From Posidonia oceanica (lineage: Eukaryota; Streptophyta; Magnoliopsida; Alismatales; Posidoniaceae), in contig JAZBRS010000026.1 in assembly GCA_037176725.1 (NCBI GenBank), forward strand, positions 63,218,501 to 63,282,500: a DNA stretch of 64,000 nucleotides, read 5' to 3'. Positions 48,245 through 59,597 of this stretch are shown one piece after another. The position numbers and the translations under genes are program-made. Position 1 is the stretch's first letter, and every line of letters starts with the position of its first letter. Under the pieces are notes generated by a model. It made no database searches and was not told the origin of the DNA. It saw only the letters and a program-made list of their open reading frames with translations.

Positions 48245-49875
48245 TGTAGATATCTCATTTTCGCATTTCTGAGAGTTCTTAGAGAATAAGAACCAGCTAG
48301 GCGTCTCATATCACACAACTAAGGCTTAATAACACATTTTCCAGATTTTCCGTGATTTGTTTAAAGCATCGCTTGATTTTACTTGACTCAAGGCTGTTAG
48401 CTGTGGCATAGCTAGCGCACTCAGACTCATGGCAAGTCCGAGTACCTTGAGCACCCTTTTTCCTACCCAGATCAGTGGTAGATCTGAGTTAAAGAAGATG
48501 TTTTTACGATTTCATGAGATTTCTGAAGTTTCCCAGGCTTTTATCATGTTTCTATGGATTAACTTAAAAGACAGGGTTAAAAACGCAAAAGACCTAGCTA
48601 GTTGCCTCACAGAGCAGCGACACATCCAGGCGCCTTTCGGAGGGGCAACTGGAATGTGTAGGCGCCTTTGAGACAGGTGATTAGCAATTTCTCTCTCTCT
48701 TTAGCTTGATAATTAATATCCTGGACATTAATATAATACATGGGGAGGCTTTATAATTTATTATAATGCTTTTTCTACATTATCGATATTTCCATGGTTT
48801 TCAAGTATTTAATATATGATATATCATATAAAAATCACATATAATCAATTAAGGAAAGGAATAAATCTAGAAAATCCTAGGTGACTTCCAAATTAAAACC
48901 TAGATCTTTCTAAAACACATTTTTCAATCTGTGATTTATCTTTCTAAAAATCAGAAACCAATCCAGGATTTATCTCCTAGAAATCAGAAACAAATCTTTA
49001 GTTGCTGGATTAATGCCATAGTTAGGCGCCTGTGTTTCAGGCGACTGACTGACGTGGACTCCTCGCTGACCTGGTCACGCGGTGTCTCCCCGGCATTTCC
49101 ACGATTTTTTCGGGAGATATTTACGCCAATCGCCCGCCTAGGCGGTAACTAGTCCTAAATATCAGTTCCCTTCTAGAAGCTTCTAGAACCTTCCTAGGTC
49201 TAAGCCACCCGTGCCCCACGAACCTATAAATAGGTTCCGTGAGTTAGTGCTCAGGGGACCCAAAAAAAGAAAAAGAGATTGAAAAGGAGATCGAAATTCA
49301 TCATCAAAAAAAGGAGGCAACATTCCTTGTCAAAAGATGATCTTCTAAGAGAGAAACCCTAGCCTCCACCTTCAACCCCGAAACCCTAGATCACCGTATC
49401 TCACCTTGAATCCCAGAGATCTCAAGGATTCCCAGAGCTCCAACCGTGTCTCCACTTCCTCATCCCATTGCATACAGCATGAGGGTGAAGAGAGTATCAT
49501 CTTCCATTCTCTTTATTTTCATTATTGCATTCTTTAGATTAGATTCATGGCATATGCATGTGGGGAACAACCCCCGGTTAGTATTAGTTGCATTTATTTA
49601 TGTTATCTCCTATTTATTTAATCGATTTACTACACACGAACTCATCCAGATCTTCTGTTACTTGTTTTTTTTGAAGGAAAAGGAATCCGCTTACGTAATA
49701 CGAGGAAACCGCTGGACGACACCCTACCGTCGATCTAGTGAGCTGACTACCCACATCATCATCATCTCCCCAGACGCCTTGTCCGTCCATCGATAAGTGG
49801 CGATCACAACAAAGTTGACAACGTACGTGGAAGCGCAGTCATCTTCATAAACACCCCTCATAATCCACATCTACA
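48245..49875 (+). repeat. 5' LTR of the right Tat-like element
   Basis: Starts TGTAGATATCTC and ends ATCTACA, four bases before the primer-binding site. 1631 bases, distinct in sequence from the 60107-61512 and 4671-5969 LTRs except at the ends. Preceding five bases are GAAAC (48240-48244), the expected TSD to look for beyond 64000. Confidence 0.8.
49225..49232 (+). promoter_or_regulatory. LTR TATA box
   Basis: TATAAATA within CCTATAAATAGGTTCC, about 980 bases into the LTR, a likely U3 promoter. Confidence 0.6.
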
Positions 49876-49879
49876 GAAC

Positions 49880-49897
49880 TGGCGATCACGGTGGGAC
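49880..49897 (+). other. Primer-binding site of the right element
   Basis: TGGCGATCACGGTGGGAC, four bases after the LTR; identical to the site at 4667-4650. Confidence 0.85.
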
Positions 49898-51248
49898 TGA
49901 CTTTAGCCAACCCCTTGTGCTACGTGAGTTTTTTCCTTCCTTCCTTCATTTCCTTCTTTAGATCTAGTTGTTTTTCTTTGTTGTTTTCGATTTAGGAGGC
50001 CGTGTGCTTAGGTTTTCACAACTCCTAAATCTCGTAGTTTTTTTTTTCTGACATTAGAACAATTTTCTAACCCAACCACCTTGATCTCAAGGTAAGAGGT
50101 CTCGTTAGCACTTTGAGGCAACGACAACCTCCTGTCTATGGTTGTAGAGGGTCGGGTTGCTACTGTTCTGAAAATAGAAAATATTCGGTTTCCAACCGCC
50201 CAGTTAACAGGTGTCTGATTAAGTCGCAGTCCAGTACGGCGACTATTCCAGACGCACCCATCACAGGCGATTGGATCTGGGTTTTTATTTCACTGCAGAT
50301 CTTATATTATTTTCAGTAGCCTGTGTTGTTTTTTTTAGGTCTACAGTAGCTTAAAATCTAATTAAATCCTGTCCACTGTAATTATTTTAGCTTTTATTCG
50401 GATTTTAGGCTTGCTTGTGTCCACCCTTTGGTGGAAACTATTTCTTTGATATTAAAGTTAGAGCTCCTTGAGATCTCTTTCTCTAACTAGAATAATCATA
50501 CAAGACGAACCGGGCCAGTGCAAGTCGCTCACCCATATTCTGTTTGGTTAGGATAGTTAGATTAAGAACTCAAGGTGTCCTAGGGTTTTATTTTTGACTC
50601 CTCCTCTTCCATAAGTCAAAAATAATCCTTAGTAGATACTAGATACTTTAGCATTTCTTGTTTATTTACTATTTTGTGGTTTGATAATGGCCGATCTTAA
50701 GGACAGAATTCTAGGTGGTGGGCTCCTCTTTAGAGAGACAAACCTGCCACCTAGGCTCTCTTGGTAGACCTTGAACGAAGGTCAAAGAGTGGTACCTATT
50801 AGCCAAAAATCCCATTAATTGTGAACATGCAGGTTTAATTAATTGATTAATTATTCACATCAACAAGTAAAAATCTGCGACCTGTTTGAAACTTGCTCTG
50901 TTTTTATTTCCCTGTTTGTTGCACGGTCTGTCCAGAATAGACCTTGACTGCTGGAAGAACAGGTACTGAACCGCCTGTTCAGAAGGCGTCTCGCTCAGCT
51001 GCCAATAAAATCGGCGACTTCTTTGGTCATTTGACTTACAGGCGACGATAGGGTAGACGTTTCGTTCCAGTGTGCATTGTTTGCAGGGATTTAACTGTCA
51101 CCATTAACAGGTTGCAAGAGCATCAGAACAGCGACTGCTTCTTTTAGTTTGTTCTCTTTTACTTTCATTGAGTCTATATTAAATAGTGTCATCGAGTCTG
51201 TAATTTCTTTTTCTAGTTATCTGTAATAATTTAAAGAACAGTTTTATA
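49898..51248 (+). other. Leader of the right Tat-like element
   Basis: No gene supported. Contains dispersed AGGCGAC/GGCGACT-like motifs (near 50267, 51013 and 51041) and T-rich stretches. The short frame at 50113-50319 shows no family. Confidence 0.45.
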
Positions 51249-53129
51249 ATGGAGCGTACTGGCACATCTTCCATCTCTACCTCCACGGAACAACCGGGTT
51301 GGGGCCCGAATGGGTTCTTCCTTGACCCTCCAACTTCCCAGACAGAAGGGCTAGGAACCCCGGGTTTTCCGAAAGCGGCAGGTCGGCGAAAGTTCCCGTA
51401 CGCCTCCATCCCCTTCGACTACAACACTGATCCAGAACTCAACAAAAGTTCAACATATGAAGAAGGAAGAGAGGCAAATCACTCTCAAGCACGGAACGCC
51501 CCGCTTGAGCATTCACATCCCAAGGCGACTTCCCTTGTTGTACCCCCCGTTGTGACTGCTTCTTATCCAATCGAAGAAGAGACCGACGAGGTGCGGCAAT
51601 CCCTGGCTGGGCAACACCTTGCGTGCAAAGACCCACAAAACTCAAACATCCATGGGCACTACTACCCAAACTACCACTGCGGCTCATTCGCCACACCCAC
51701 TTACACACATGCCACACCAAATCCCACCATCAACTTCCCTACCCAAGGTTCATTCCCACAATATCACACAACACCCACCTACCCTTCCATCCATCCAATC
51801 CCACCATACACGACTCATTACATCCCGCAATATCCCAGAATATCATACCCACCACAACATCCCACTAACACGCAATACTACCATACTCCACCTCAATCCT
51901 CACTCTTCCCTCCACCACATAACCCATCACTACTTCATCAAACACTCGGGCACCCAAGCTAGGGGCCACACACCGCACCAGGATCGGACCTCAAGAGAAT
52001 GATTGTCGAGGCACTAGCAGAGGCCGGGGTCACCTCGAAAGCACTGATAGGCTATGACACTTCCAAGTTCCCTCACTTCACCCTTCCCCCATGGTTCAAA
52101 ATGCCAAAGATGAGGAGGTACAACGGAACAGAGGATCCCAAGAATCATCTGGCAGATTTCACCATGGATACTCTACCGTACCGTTATGATACGGGGCTTG
52201 TTGTATATCTCTTCATCAAGACCCTTGAAGGAGAAGCTCTGAAATGGTTCGACATCCTTACCGCCTATGATCTTCAGGATTTTAGGGTAGTTGAAGGAAA
52301 ATTCCTGAACCAATACAGCCATCGGGTGCCACATAAACCCACTGCAGGCGACCTCACTGCCGAGAGGATGAGGCCCAACGAAGATTTTGTTACCTTTGCA
52401 AGCAGATGGAGGGACATGGCCGCTCGGTCAGAATGCTACATACCCGAGGGGCAGGCCGTGGAAATCATAGCCAGAAATACCACGGGGATGCTCAGGGTTG
52501 GGCTATTGGTAGGTGACTTCCACACTTACTTGCAGCTGTATGAGCGGGCTGCTAAGGTCATGCGCAACAGGGAAGAGTTGCCATTCCTAGAGCTTGAGGG
52601 GAAGAACAGAAAGAAGACTGCGGGACACATGGTAGAGGGTGTCACAGGAAGCATGGCACAGCTGCCCACGCAGCAAAACCAGAGGGGATGGAAGGGCCAG
52701 CACTTCCAGCAGCCTCAGTTCCAGCAGGCAGAACCACCAAGGCAGCCGCCTCAGTAGTTCCAACCCCAACACCCAAATTTCTCCATGAATGCCCAACAGG
52801 GGCAAGCAAATAATCAGTACAGGGGACCACCACCAGGGCAGAGGAGCTACAACAATGTTTCTCCAACGTAGGTACATAGGGGGCCGAGAAGGCAGAACTA
52901 TCCACCACTCCCTGAAGCACTCCCAGACATCTTCAGAATGCTAGTCGAGAGCGGGGATTTGCAACTCCCGATTCCTAAGCCCAATGCTCCCAACACAAAC
53001 ATGTCTAAGTACTGTACGTACCATCAGAAAAATGGACATACCCTAGACGAATGTTTTGTGTTGAAGGATAAAATTTATGACCTAAATGATAAAGGGGAAA
53101 TAATGTGGCCAGTCCTCAGGGATAGCTAA
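51249..53129 (+). pseudogene. gag of the right Tat-like element, one frame with three TAG stops
   Basis: Capsid polyprotein in one frame from the ATG at 51249, with stops at 51960, 52755 and 52869 (all TAG) before TAA at 53127. The N-terminal 237 residues are rich in His, Pro and Thr. The gag domain follows (FKMPKMRRYNGTEDPKNHL at about 52087-52143, ALKWFDIL, MAARSECYIPEGQ), then a Gln-rich tail and the knuckle-like YCTYHQKNGHTLDEC near 53010. If the stops were lost or read through it would be about 627 residues. Several stops sit where Gln would be expected. Confidence 0.8.
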
Positions 53130-53176
53130 GGGAGGCTCGGGCAGGGCAGCACAAATTACAGATACATCAGAATCCC

Positions 53177-53896
53177 ATGCCCAACCATCCAGTAGCACAT
53201 CTGGAAGTAAGAGACAGTCCACCAGAGGCTGAGCTCGAGCTAGTGGCCATTCATCTTCTAGAATCAGATCTGGAGCTAGTCCTTTTAGATGGAGAAAGTG
53301 GGGAACCAAATATTCAGGAAATACACTCTGAACAGGGGTCCACAGATTGGGATTTCCAGATGGAATATGAGGAAATGCCAGATGAAGAGAAAGCTGCGAA
53401 TGATCTTGCACTCCTCAGGCACTTCAACTTCCTCCCAAGAGGGGAACCACTACAGGAGCTTGACAATGAGGTAGATCCTTTTGCACTATCTCGGGAAATC
53501 ATCATAGGATTCGAGCGGAGGAATGTAGTCTTTAAGGACTCAGAATTACCTGCTCCGGAGGAACGCCTGCGCCCTTTGATTATCACCGTGGACATTAATG
53601 GTTACCTACTTCCCGGCACACTTGTAGATACCGAGGCCAGTCGGAGTGCGTGCTCGATAACCACTCTGGACTACCTGGACACAGAGGAAGAGGAAATTAC
53701 CAGGCGGAACGTACTATGCCAGGGCTATGACAACAGCCGAACAGAAGCACTAGGGACTGTTCAGCTAGAAATCACCCTTGGCCCCCTCACCAGCACTACC
53801 ATCGTCGTGGTGATGGAGCATGATTTATCAGAACCACTGATCCTGGGAAGATCCTGGCTAGCGGAGATTTGCGCCATTGCGTCCCCAGCACACTAG
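53177..53896 (+). pseudogene. Protease domain 1 (degenerate active site)
   Basis: Frameshifted relative to gag. An acidic N-terminal part, then FKDSELPAPEE and a retropepsin-like domain: ITVDINGY, the active-site position as LVDTEASRS (DTE in place of DTG, so probably inactive), GYDNSRTEALGT, and the closing LILGRSWLAE. A TAG follows ASPAH at 53894, and the same frame continues with CIKFKFQGEV. Protease 2 has a Gln at the equivalent site (PRHQCMKF). Confidence 0.8.
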
Positions 53897-54448
53897 TGCA
53901 TCAAATTCAAGTTCCAAGGGGAAGTGATCACTGTCAAAGCAGATCATGAGACAAACTTGGCAATGATCTGGATGCCATACACTGATGAATTCCAAAAACC
54001 AGCGCCATACAAAGGCAGCACATTGCCGATAGGCGAGTATTGGGACGGTGAGGCCACAAGTATTCAGGGATTTCAACATCTTGTAGGCGGTCAGGTCACC
54101 CAGGGATATGCTCAGATCCAAAGACCTGCACAACCGAACTCTTTTCTTTTGCTCGTAAATCAGGGGCAGTCCTTGCTTAGAAGGTCCACATCACTGCTTA
54201 AATCTGCTGCGGCTGGAGGAGGGCATCATCAGGCCCAACAGGCCCCCATCACTAGGACAGGGCGAATTTCCAATCAGGTCGCGCCACCTCCGCCCAATAT
54301 AGAGCGAGCCACATCTCCGCCTCACCAAGAATTCCATGTTTCCAGGAGAGTGGAGGGTGAGTTTGATGTCTTATAGCAGCTCAAGAAAACGCAGGCAAAG
54401 ATCTCGGTCTTTGAGCTAATCAAAGCCTCCGAAAAACACCAAGACATT
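53897..54448 (+). pseudogene. Linker between the two proteases
   Basis: Same frame as protease 1, with a further TAG at 54374. Gln/Pro/Ala-rich middle (AAAGGGHHQAQQAPITRTGR), then EGEFDVL, TAG, QLKKTQAKISVFEL. The left-hand element has Glu in place of this last stop and otherwise the same motif, so the linker and what follows were once continuous coding sequence. Confidence 0.65.
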
Positions 54449-55147
54449 TTGATGGAGGTGCTGAAGAAAGCTCAGGTACCAGAAGACATACTTGCTGAGA
54501 CTTTGGCGGTCGTTGCAGCCGCTGTATTCATAGAGCCTACCTTATTTTTCACCAACTCTGAATTGGCCCCTCTTGAAAGGAGGACCTTGCCTCTGAGCAT
54601 TATAGTTGTGATAAATAATTATAAACTTTGTGGTGTACTAGTTGACACAGGGGCAACCCTGAATGTATGCTTCCTGGATACTCTACAATTGATTAGGCTA
54701 ACCAGGTCTCATTTATGCCTAGTAGCTCTAACTGTATCAGGGTATGATAACAATAAAAAATTGGCTATGGGGAAAATCACCGTCAGAGTCACCATTGGTC
54801 CCCTTCAAACAGATACAGAATTAATCATAGTCAATGCACCAATATCATATCGACTCATTCTAGGGCGCCAATGGATTGAAGAAATCAAGGCAGTCACCTC
54901 CCCACGCCATCAATGTATGAAATTCCTTCACCAAGGGAAGATAATCAAAGTGCTGGGAGATGAGCCAATGGAACCAGAGGCAAATCTAGTAACAATCCCA
55001 ACCACCACACCGGCACCATCGACTAGGGACTCTGTGGCTGAGGTTGTAAACAATGTAAAACAGATTTTCACATCTCAGAGCATTGATATGAACCAGTACC
55101 ACTTCCCGGACCACATGAAGAGGCCGTGGGAGATCCTTCTCAAATAG
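54449..55147 (+). pseudogene. Protease domain 2 (intact DTG)
   Basis: A second retropepsin-like domain in the same frame, about 1 kb after the first: SIIVVINNYKLCGVLVDTGA (active site intact), VSGYDNNKKLAMGKI, RLILGRQWIEEIKAV, HQCMKFLHQGK. It aligns end to end with protease 1, so the pair is a tandem duplication or domain capture. It would mature the polyprotein if translated. The frame ends at TAG 55145, where the G-patch begins in another frame. Confidence 0.82.
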
Positions 55148-55185
55148 GGTACACCCCTGGGAAGGGACTTGGTCGCCAAGAGTAA
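55144..55185 (+). pseudogene. Retroelement G-patch peptide
   Basis: In the frame one base back from protease 2, the sequence reads IGYTPGKGLGRQE before a TAA at 55183. GYxPGxGLGR is the G-patch core, and LLK just before it in the protease frame completes the usual lead-in. The same arrangement (protease then G-patch) is known in betaretroviruses and plant gypsy polyproteins. The frame of the peptide continues after the stop into the 55189 frame, whose start includes another Gly-Leu-Gly (GSTGLGYLG). Confidence 0.75.
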
Positions 55186-55188
55186 GAA

Positions 55189-55752
55189 ATGACAGATGCA
55201 CTTGGAACCCCCGAAGAGCGTGGTAGCACAGGGTTAGGGTACCTCGGGCATTCAAGTCTGAGCAAGCCCTTGGCATGGTCCTTATCAAATCATTTTATAT
55301 CAGTCGGGTTGCAAATACACGACAAGCGAGAGGCAGATACAATTCCCAACATCTCGACAGATTCAACAGTAGCAGCACCAACTTCTTCCTCCCACTCTGA
55401 AGAAGTTCCTGACACGTTCATCCTCGACATCCTGACGGATCTCGAGACAAAAGCACCAACTTCTTCCCCCCACTCTGAAGAAGTTCCTAACACGATCATC
55501 CTCGACATCCTGATGGATCCCGAGACAAAAGCACCAACCTCTTCCCCCTGCACAAAAGAGGTCCTTGGCATCATCCTCCCCTCTTCTCCAAAGATTTCCT
55601 TACCTCTGGACGTCTCAGCAACTGACTTCTCCAGAATCTCCTCCAAAGACGCTGAAACAAAGGACACTGATCCCCTCTGTGAACTCACCAGCCTCTTCAG
55701 CGACCTATGGTCTTGCCCCTCTAAGCAAGAAGGGGCCGGGGCCACAGACTAA
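55189..55752 (+). pseudogene. Pol linker with 26-residue repeats
   Basis: 187-residue frame in line with the G-patch frame. It contains 78-bp tandem repeats at 55375-55452 and 55453-55530 with a partial third copy to about 55580, encoding APTSSPHSEEVPNTIILDIL-type units. No domain recognised beyond the repeats. Acidic and Ser/Thr-rich; probably a spacer. Confidence 0.65.
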
Positions 55753-56100
55753 CGCCAAATGGTGCGCCGCTTCCGCCACGGAAGCAAACCTAGGGGCAAT
55801 CCCCCTAGCCTTGTGAGCAATTTCTTTCCTGCTTTTAATTCCTGCATTTTATTTTCACACAATTTACTTTCCAGTAATTTACTTCCTAGTTTAGCTAATA
55901 ATAATGGGGAATGTAGCCGAGGGCATGGTAGGGACGGCCTAACAGCCACCATGGCCTCACAAAAGGTATCTAATCCATCTGCTGAGCGTACAGGTCAGAA
56001 CAAGAAGGGGCCGGTCACCTAGACAGTCCAAGTATGTCATTACACCACGACGCTACCACAAGAGCTAGCCACGTCGCATGCCATCTTTCTGGTCGAAGAA

Positions 56101-57898
56101 GTGTCAAACACGACCGACAAGAACACTGGAAACTATGAAGTCTACGAACTGGTGGATACAGAAGAAGACCCAGATGAAGAAGAATCAGTAGACCCTGCCA
56201 TCTTTGAAGAAATGATGAAAAAATATGATGAGCTGACCAAGGCTATCACTGAAGAAACAGAAGAAATCAATCTGGGGACTGAAGATGATCCAAGACCAGT
56301 TCGGATAAGCTCTGCCCTCAGCTCAGATGAACGAACCAGAATGACAAAGCTACTCAGAAGATATGCGAAGGTACTAGCTTTCTCCTACGGAGAAATGCCT
56401 GGGCTTGAATCACTACTGGTGGAGCACAGACTCCCTCTCAAGCCAGTGCAAAGACAGTGAAGCAGAAGCTCTGGCGTCTACGTCCAGACCTTGCCTTAAA
56501 AGTCAAAGAAGAGATAGACAAACTGCATAAGGCAAAGTTCATCCGAGTTGTGGTGTACCCCGAGTGGATAGCCAACATAGTTCCGGTGATGAAGAAGGAT
56601 GGCAAAGTGCGCGTGTGCATTAACTACAGGAACCTCAATGAAGCATGCCCAAAAGACAATTTCCCTCTCCCACATATAGACATCCTCATAGACAACACTG
56701 CAGGCCAAGAAATGCTCTTGTTCATGGATGGTTTCTCAAGTTACAACCAGATCAAACTCGCAAAGGAAGATCAGGAGAAGACCTCGTTCACCACTCCATG
56801 GGGGACCTATTGCTACGTGGTTATGCCGTTCGGACTAAAGAATGCTGGAGCCATCTATCAGAGGGCTATGATGGCAATCTTCTACGACATGATGCACGAT
56901 TGCATGGAATGCTATGTGGATGACCTGTTAGTAAGTCAAAGACAAGAGAGGGATACATTGAAGTACTAGAAAGCGTACTCTGGAGAGTAGACCAGTACAA
57001 CCTCAAGATGAACCCCAAGAAGTGTGTCTTCGGGGTCACTACCGGAAAGCTACTCGGCTTCATAGTGAGTAAAAGGGGCATCGAAGTAGATCCCACAAAG
57101 GCTAAAGCCATAACGGCCATGCCGCCACCAAAGAATATCATGGAACTCCGAGGACTCATAGGGAGACTACAGTTCATCCGTAGATTCATCTCTCAGCATG
57201 CGAAAAAATGTAGACCATTCTATGAGCTTTTAAAAGGTGGTACAGAGTTCAAGTGGGATCATACCTATCAAAAGGCTTTTGATGAACTAAAGCTCTACCT
57301 CCTCAATCCTCCAATATTGACTGCTCTAGTCCCCGAGAGGCCATTGTTACTTTACTTGGCTGTCATTGATAACTCGGTGGGAGTCGTCCTAGCACAACAT
57401 GATGAAGCTGGGAGGAAGGAGAAAGTGATTTATTACCTCAGTAGAACATTCATTGAGTACGAGAGAAAGTACTCCCAGATTGAGAGACACTACCTAGCCT
57501 TAGTGTGGGCCTCACAAAAGCTCAGACACTACTTTCTGGCACATAAGGTCTGCTATGTAGCCAAGATGGACCCCATCAAGTACATGTTCGAGAAACCTAC
57601 ACTGTCCGGAAGGCTAGCACGATGGCAAATGCTCCTCACTGAATTTGACCTGCAATTTGTCACTCAGAAGGTGGTGAAGGGGCAGGCTATTGCGGATCAA
57701 CTTGCCGGGCTACCTGTGTCAGAATATCAGCCAGTATCAACAGATTTTTCAGACAAGGAAATACTGGCGATTAGTAGTGTCATGCCACTTGTCAGAGAAT
57801 GGACTCTCCATTTTGATGGAGCACTTAACTTGCAGGGCGTCAGGATAGGGGCAACACTCCTCACTCCAGAGGGTATTGTTCTCCCTATCGCAACCTAG
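56101..57898 (+). pseudogene. RT and gypsy-type RNase H (two frameshifts)
   Basis: 56101-56460 encodes the pol lead-in (EEINLGTEDDPRPVRIS, MPGLESLLVEHRLPLKP). A frameshift near 56450 moves into RT: KDGKVRVCINYRNLNEACPK, FMDGFSSYNQI, VMPFGLKNAGA, and the catalytic CYVDDLLV near 56910. A second frameshift near 56957 leads to the RT end (NPKKCVFGV) and the gypsy RNase H (YSQIERHYLAL). A TAG at 57896 cuts the frame inside the next domain. RT residues are intact but the frame is not, so the copy cannot move on its own. Confidence 0.88.
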
Positions 57899-58198
57899 CT
57901 ACTCTTCTCAGCAAGTAATAATATTGCAGAATATGAGGCACTCATCCTAGGGCTACGAATGACTCTCGATCTAGGGGCAAGAAGGCTAAAAGTAATTGGG
58001 GACTCACAGCTCGTCATCCGACAAATCCTCAATAAATACAAGACTCTCTCACCAAAGTTGCAGGAATACCGCAATTTAGCCAGAGCTTTATTGAAGAAAT
58101 TTGATAGAGTAGTATATGTGCATACGCTCAGAAGCAACAACATCCTGGCCGATTCACTTGCCTCATTGGCATCCTCGTTCCCCTTCAGTTTAGACTAG
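57770..58198 (+). pseudogene. Archaeal-type RNase H (second RNase H)
   Basis: Follows the gypsy RNase H in the same frame: WTLHFDGALNLQGVRIGATL (first Asp), TAG at 57896, then NNIAEYEALILGL (Glu), VIGDSQLVI (Asp) and NNILADSLASLA (Asp). All four catalytic acids are visible. This extra domain is diagnostic of the Tat clade. A TAG ends the frame at 58196. Confidence 0.85.
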
Positions 58199-58210
58199 CA
58201 ACCCGTCACG

Positions 58211-59597
58211 GTGTGGAAGATCAATGCACCAACAGTGGAGTCTGCCGCAGAATGGATACAGGAATCCAGAGAGGAACCAAACCAGGAAAACATGATGCAC
58301 GTAGAGGTCTGTTATCAAGGAGCTGTAGAGATAAACAATGATGGCAACTCGTGGTACTATGACATATGGAACTATGTACAGGATGGCACCTTCCTGAGCT
58401 ACACAACTCCTAGGGACAGAGAGGCACTGAGGAGGATGGCTACAAGGTACTACATTAGAGCCAACACACTCTTCCGGAGGACACCCCTAGGGATTGAACT
58501 CCGATGTGTGGACGCTTCAGAATGGCCGAAATCCTCAAGGAAACACATGAGGGAGTCTGCAGGGGCCACATCAACTCCCAGTTCATGGCCAAAGTTATTA
58601 TCAGAAGAGGATATTACTGGCTACCATGGAAGCTGACTGTGCAAGCAAAGTCAAGCGGTGCAAGAGTTGCCAACTACATGCCAACAAGATTCATGCTCCA
58701 GCTTCAACACTTCACGCTTTGTCAGCACCATGGCCCTTCTCCATGTGGGCCTTCGATGTGGTAGGACCCATCCATTAGGGCAAAGGCAACACCTTTATTC
58801 TTACAGTGACGGAGTTCTTCACCAAATGGGCCGAAGCAGAAGCGTTCGTGAACATCAAGGCCACAACCCTGTGCAGATTTGTACAACACAATATCATTGC
58901 AAGGTTTGGGGTGCCTAAAGCCTTAGTAGCAGACAACAGGCCAATCTTCATCTCGGAGGAGTTCAAGCGGTTATGCTAGAAATTCGGTATCACTCTACAC
59001 CACTCCTCCCTGTGTTACCCGTAAGGGAATGGCCAAGCAGAAGATAGTAATAAAATCTTAATAAAAATCATCAAGAAGACGGTAGAAGACGCTAAGGGAT
59101 CAGATTGGTCAGATAAGCTCGTAAGTGCATTATGGGCATACCGCACCACCGTGAGGACGGCAACGAGTCAAACACCCTATGCATTAGCCTTTGGGATGGA
59201 GGCGGTAGTCCCATATGAGATCTTGATCCCTTCATTAAAAGTTCAAATTGATAGAGGAATGTTCGCCGAAGAGAAGAGGCAGGCCTTACTCCTTCACCTA
59301 GAACTTCTTGATGAGAAACGGCAGGCAGCCGCCGAGCATACGCGTGTCTACCAACAAAGGTTAACTAAGGCTTATCAAAAGAAAGTAATTGAAAGTAAAT
59401 TTAAAATTGGTAATCTAGTGCTCAAAGAAGTATTGCCTTACAAGAAGCCCCACCCTAAGGGAAAGTTAAAGCCAAATTGGGAAGGGCCCTACATAGTGGT
59501 TGCTGCATATCCAGGGAATGCCTATCGGTTGTCCCAGAATGGGATAGATCTTCCTGACCCTTGGAATGCAATGCACCTGAAAAGGTACTACCGTTGA
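58211..59597 (+). pseudogene. Integrase (frameshifts and stops)
   Basis: N-terminal part 58211-58636 (TRYYIRANTLFRRTPLGIEL), then a frame change to the zinc-binding domain (ETHEGVCRGHI, KRCKSCQLH). The catalytic core shows Asp in FDVVGPIH, Asp in LVADNRPIF and Glu in GNGQAEDSNK, with TAG stops near 58774, 58977 and 59021. The C-terminal domain in 59151-59597 (GNLVLKEVLPYKK, PNWEGPYIV) ends properly at TGA. All three catalytic acids are present though the frame is broken. Confidence 0.85.

Noticed and set aside
47782..48249. 155-residue Thr/Gln/Asn-rich frame
   Set aside because: Arises from the tandem repeat with period a multiple of three in places.
55144..55185. Programmed frameshift site at the protease/G-patch junction
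   Set aside because: No clear slippery heptamer with downstream structure; a small deletion in a decayed copy is simpler. Kept only as a question.
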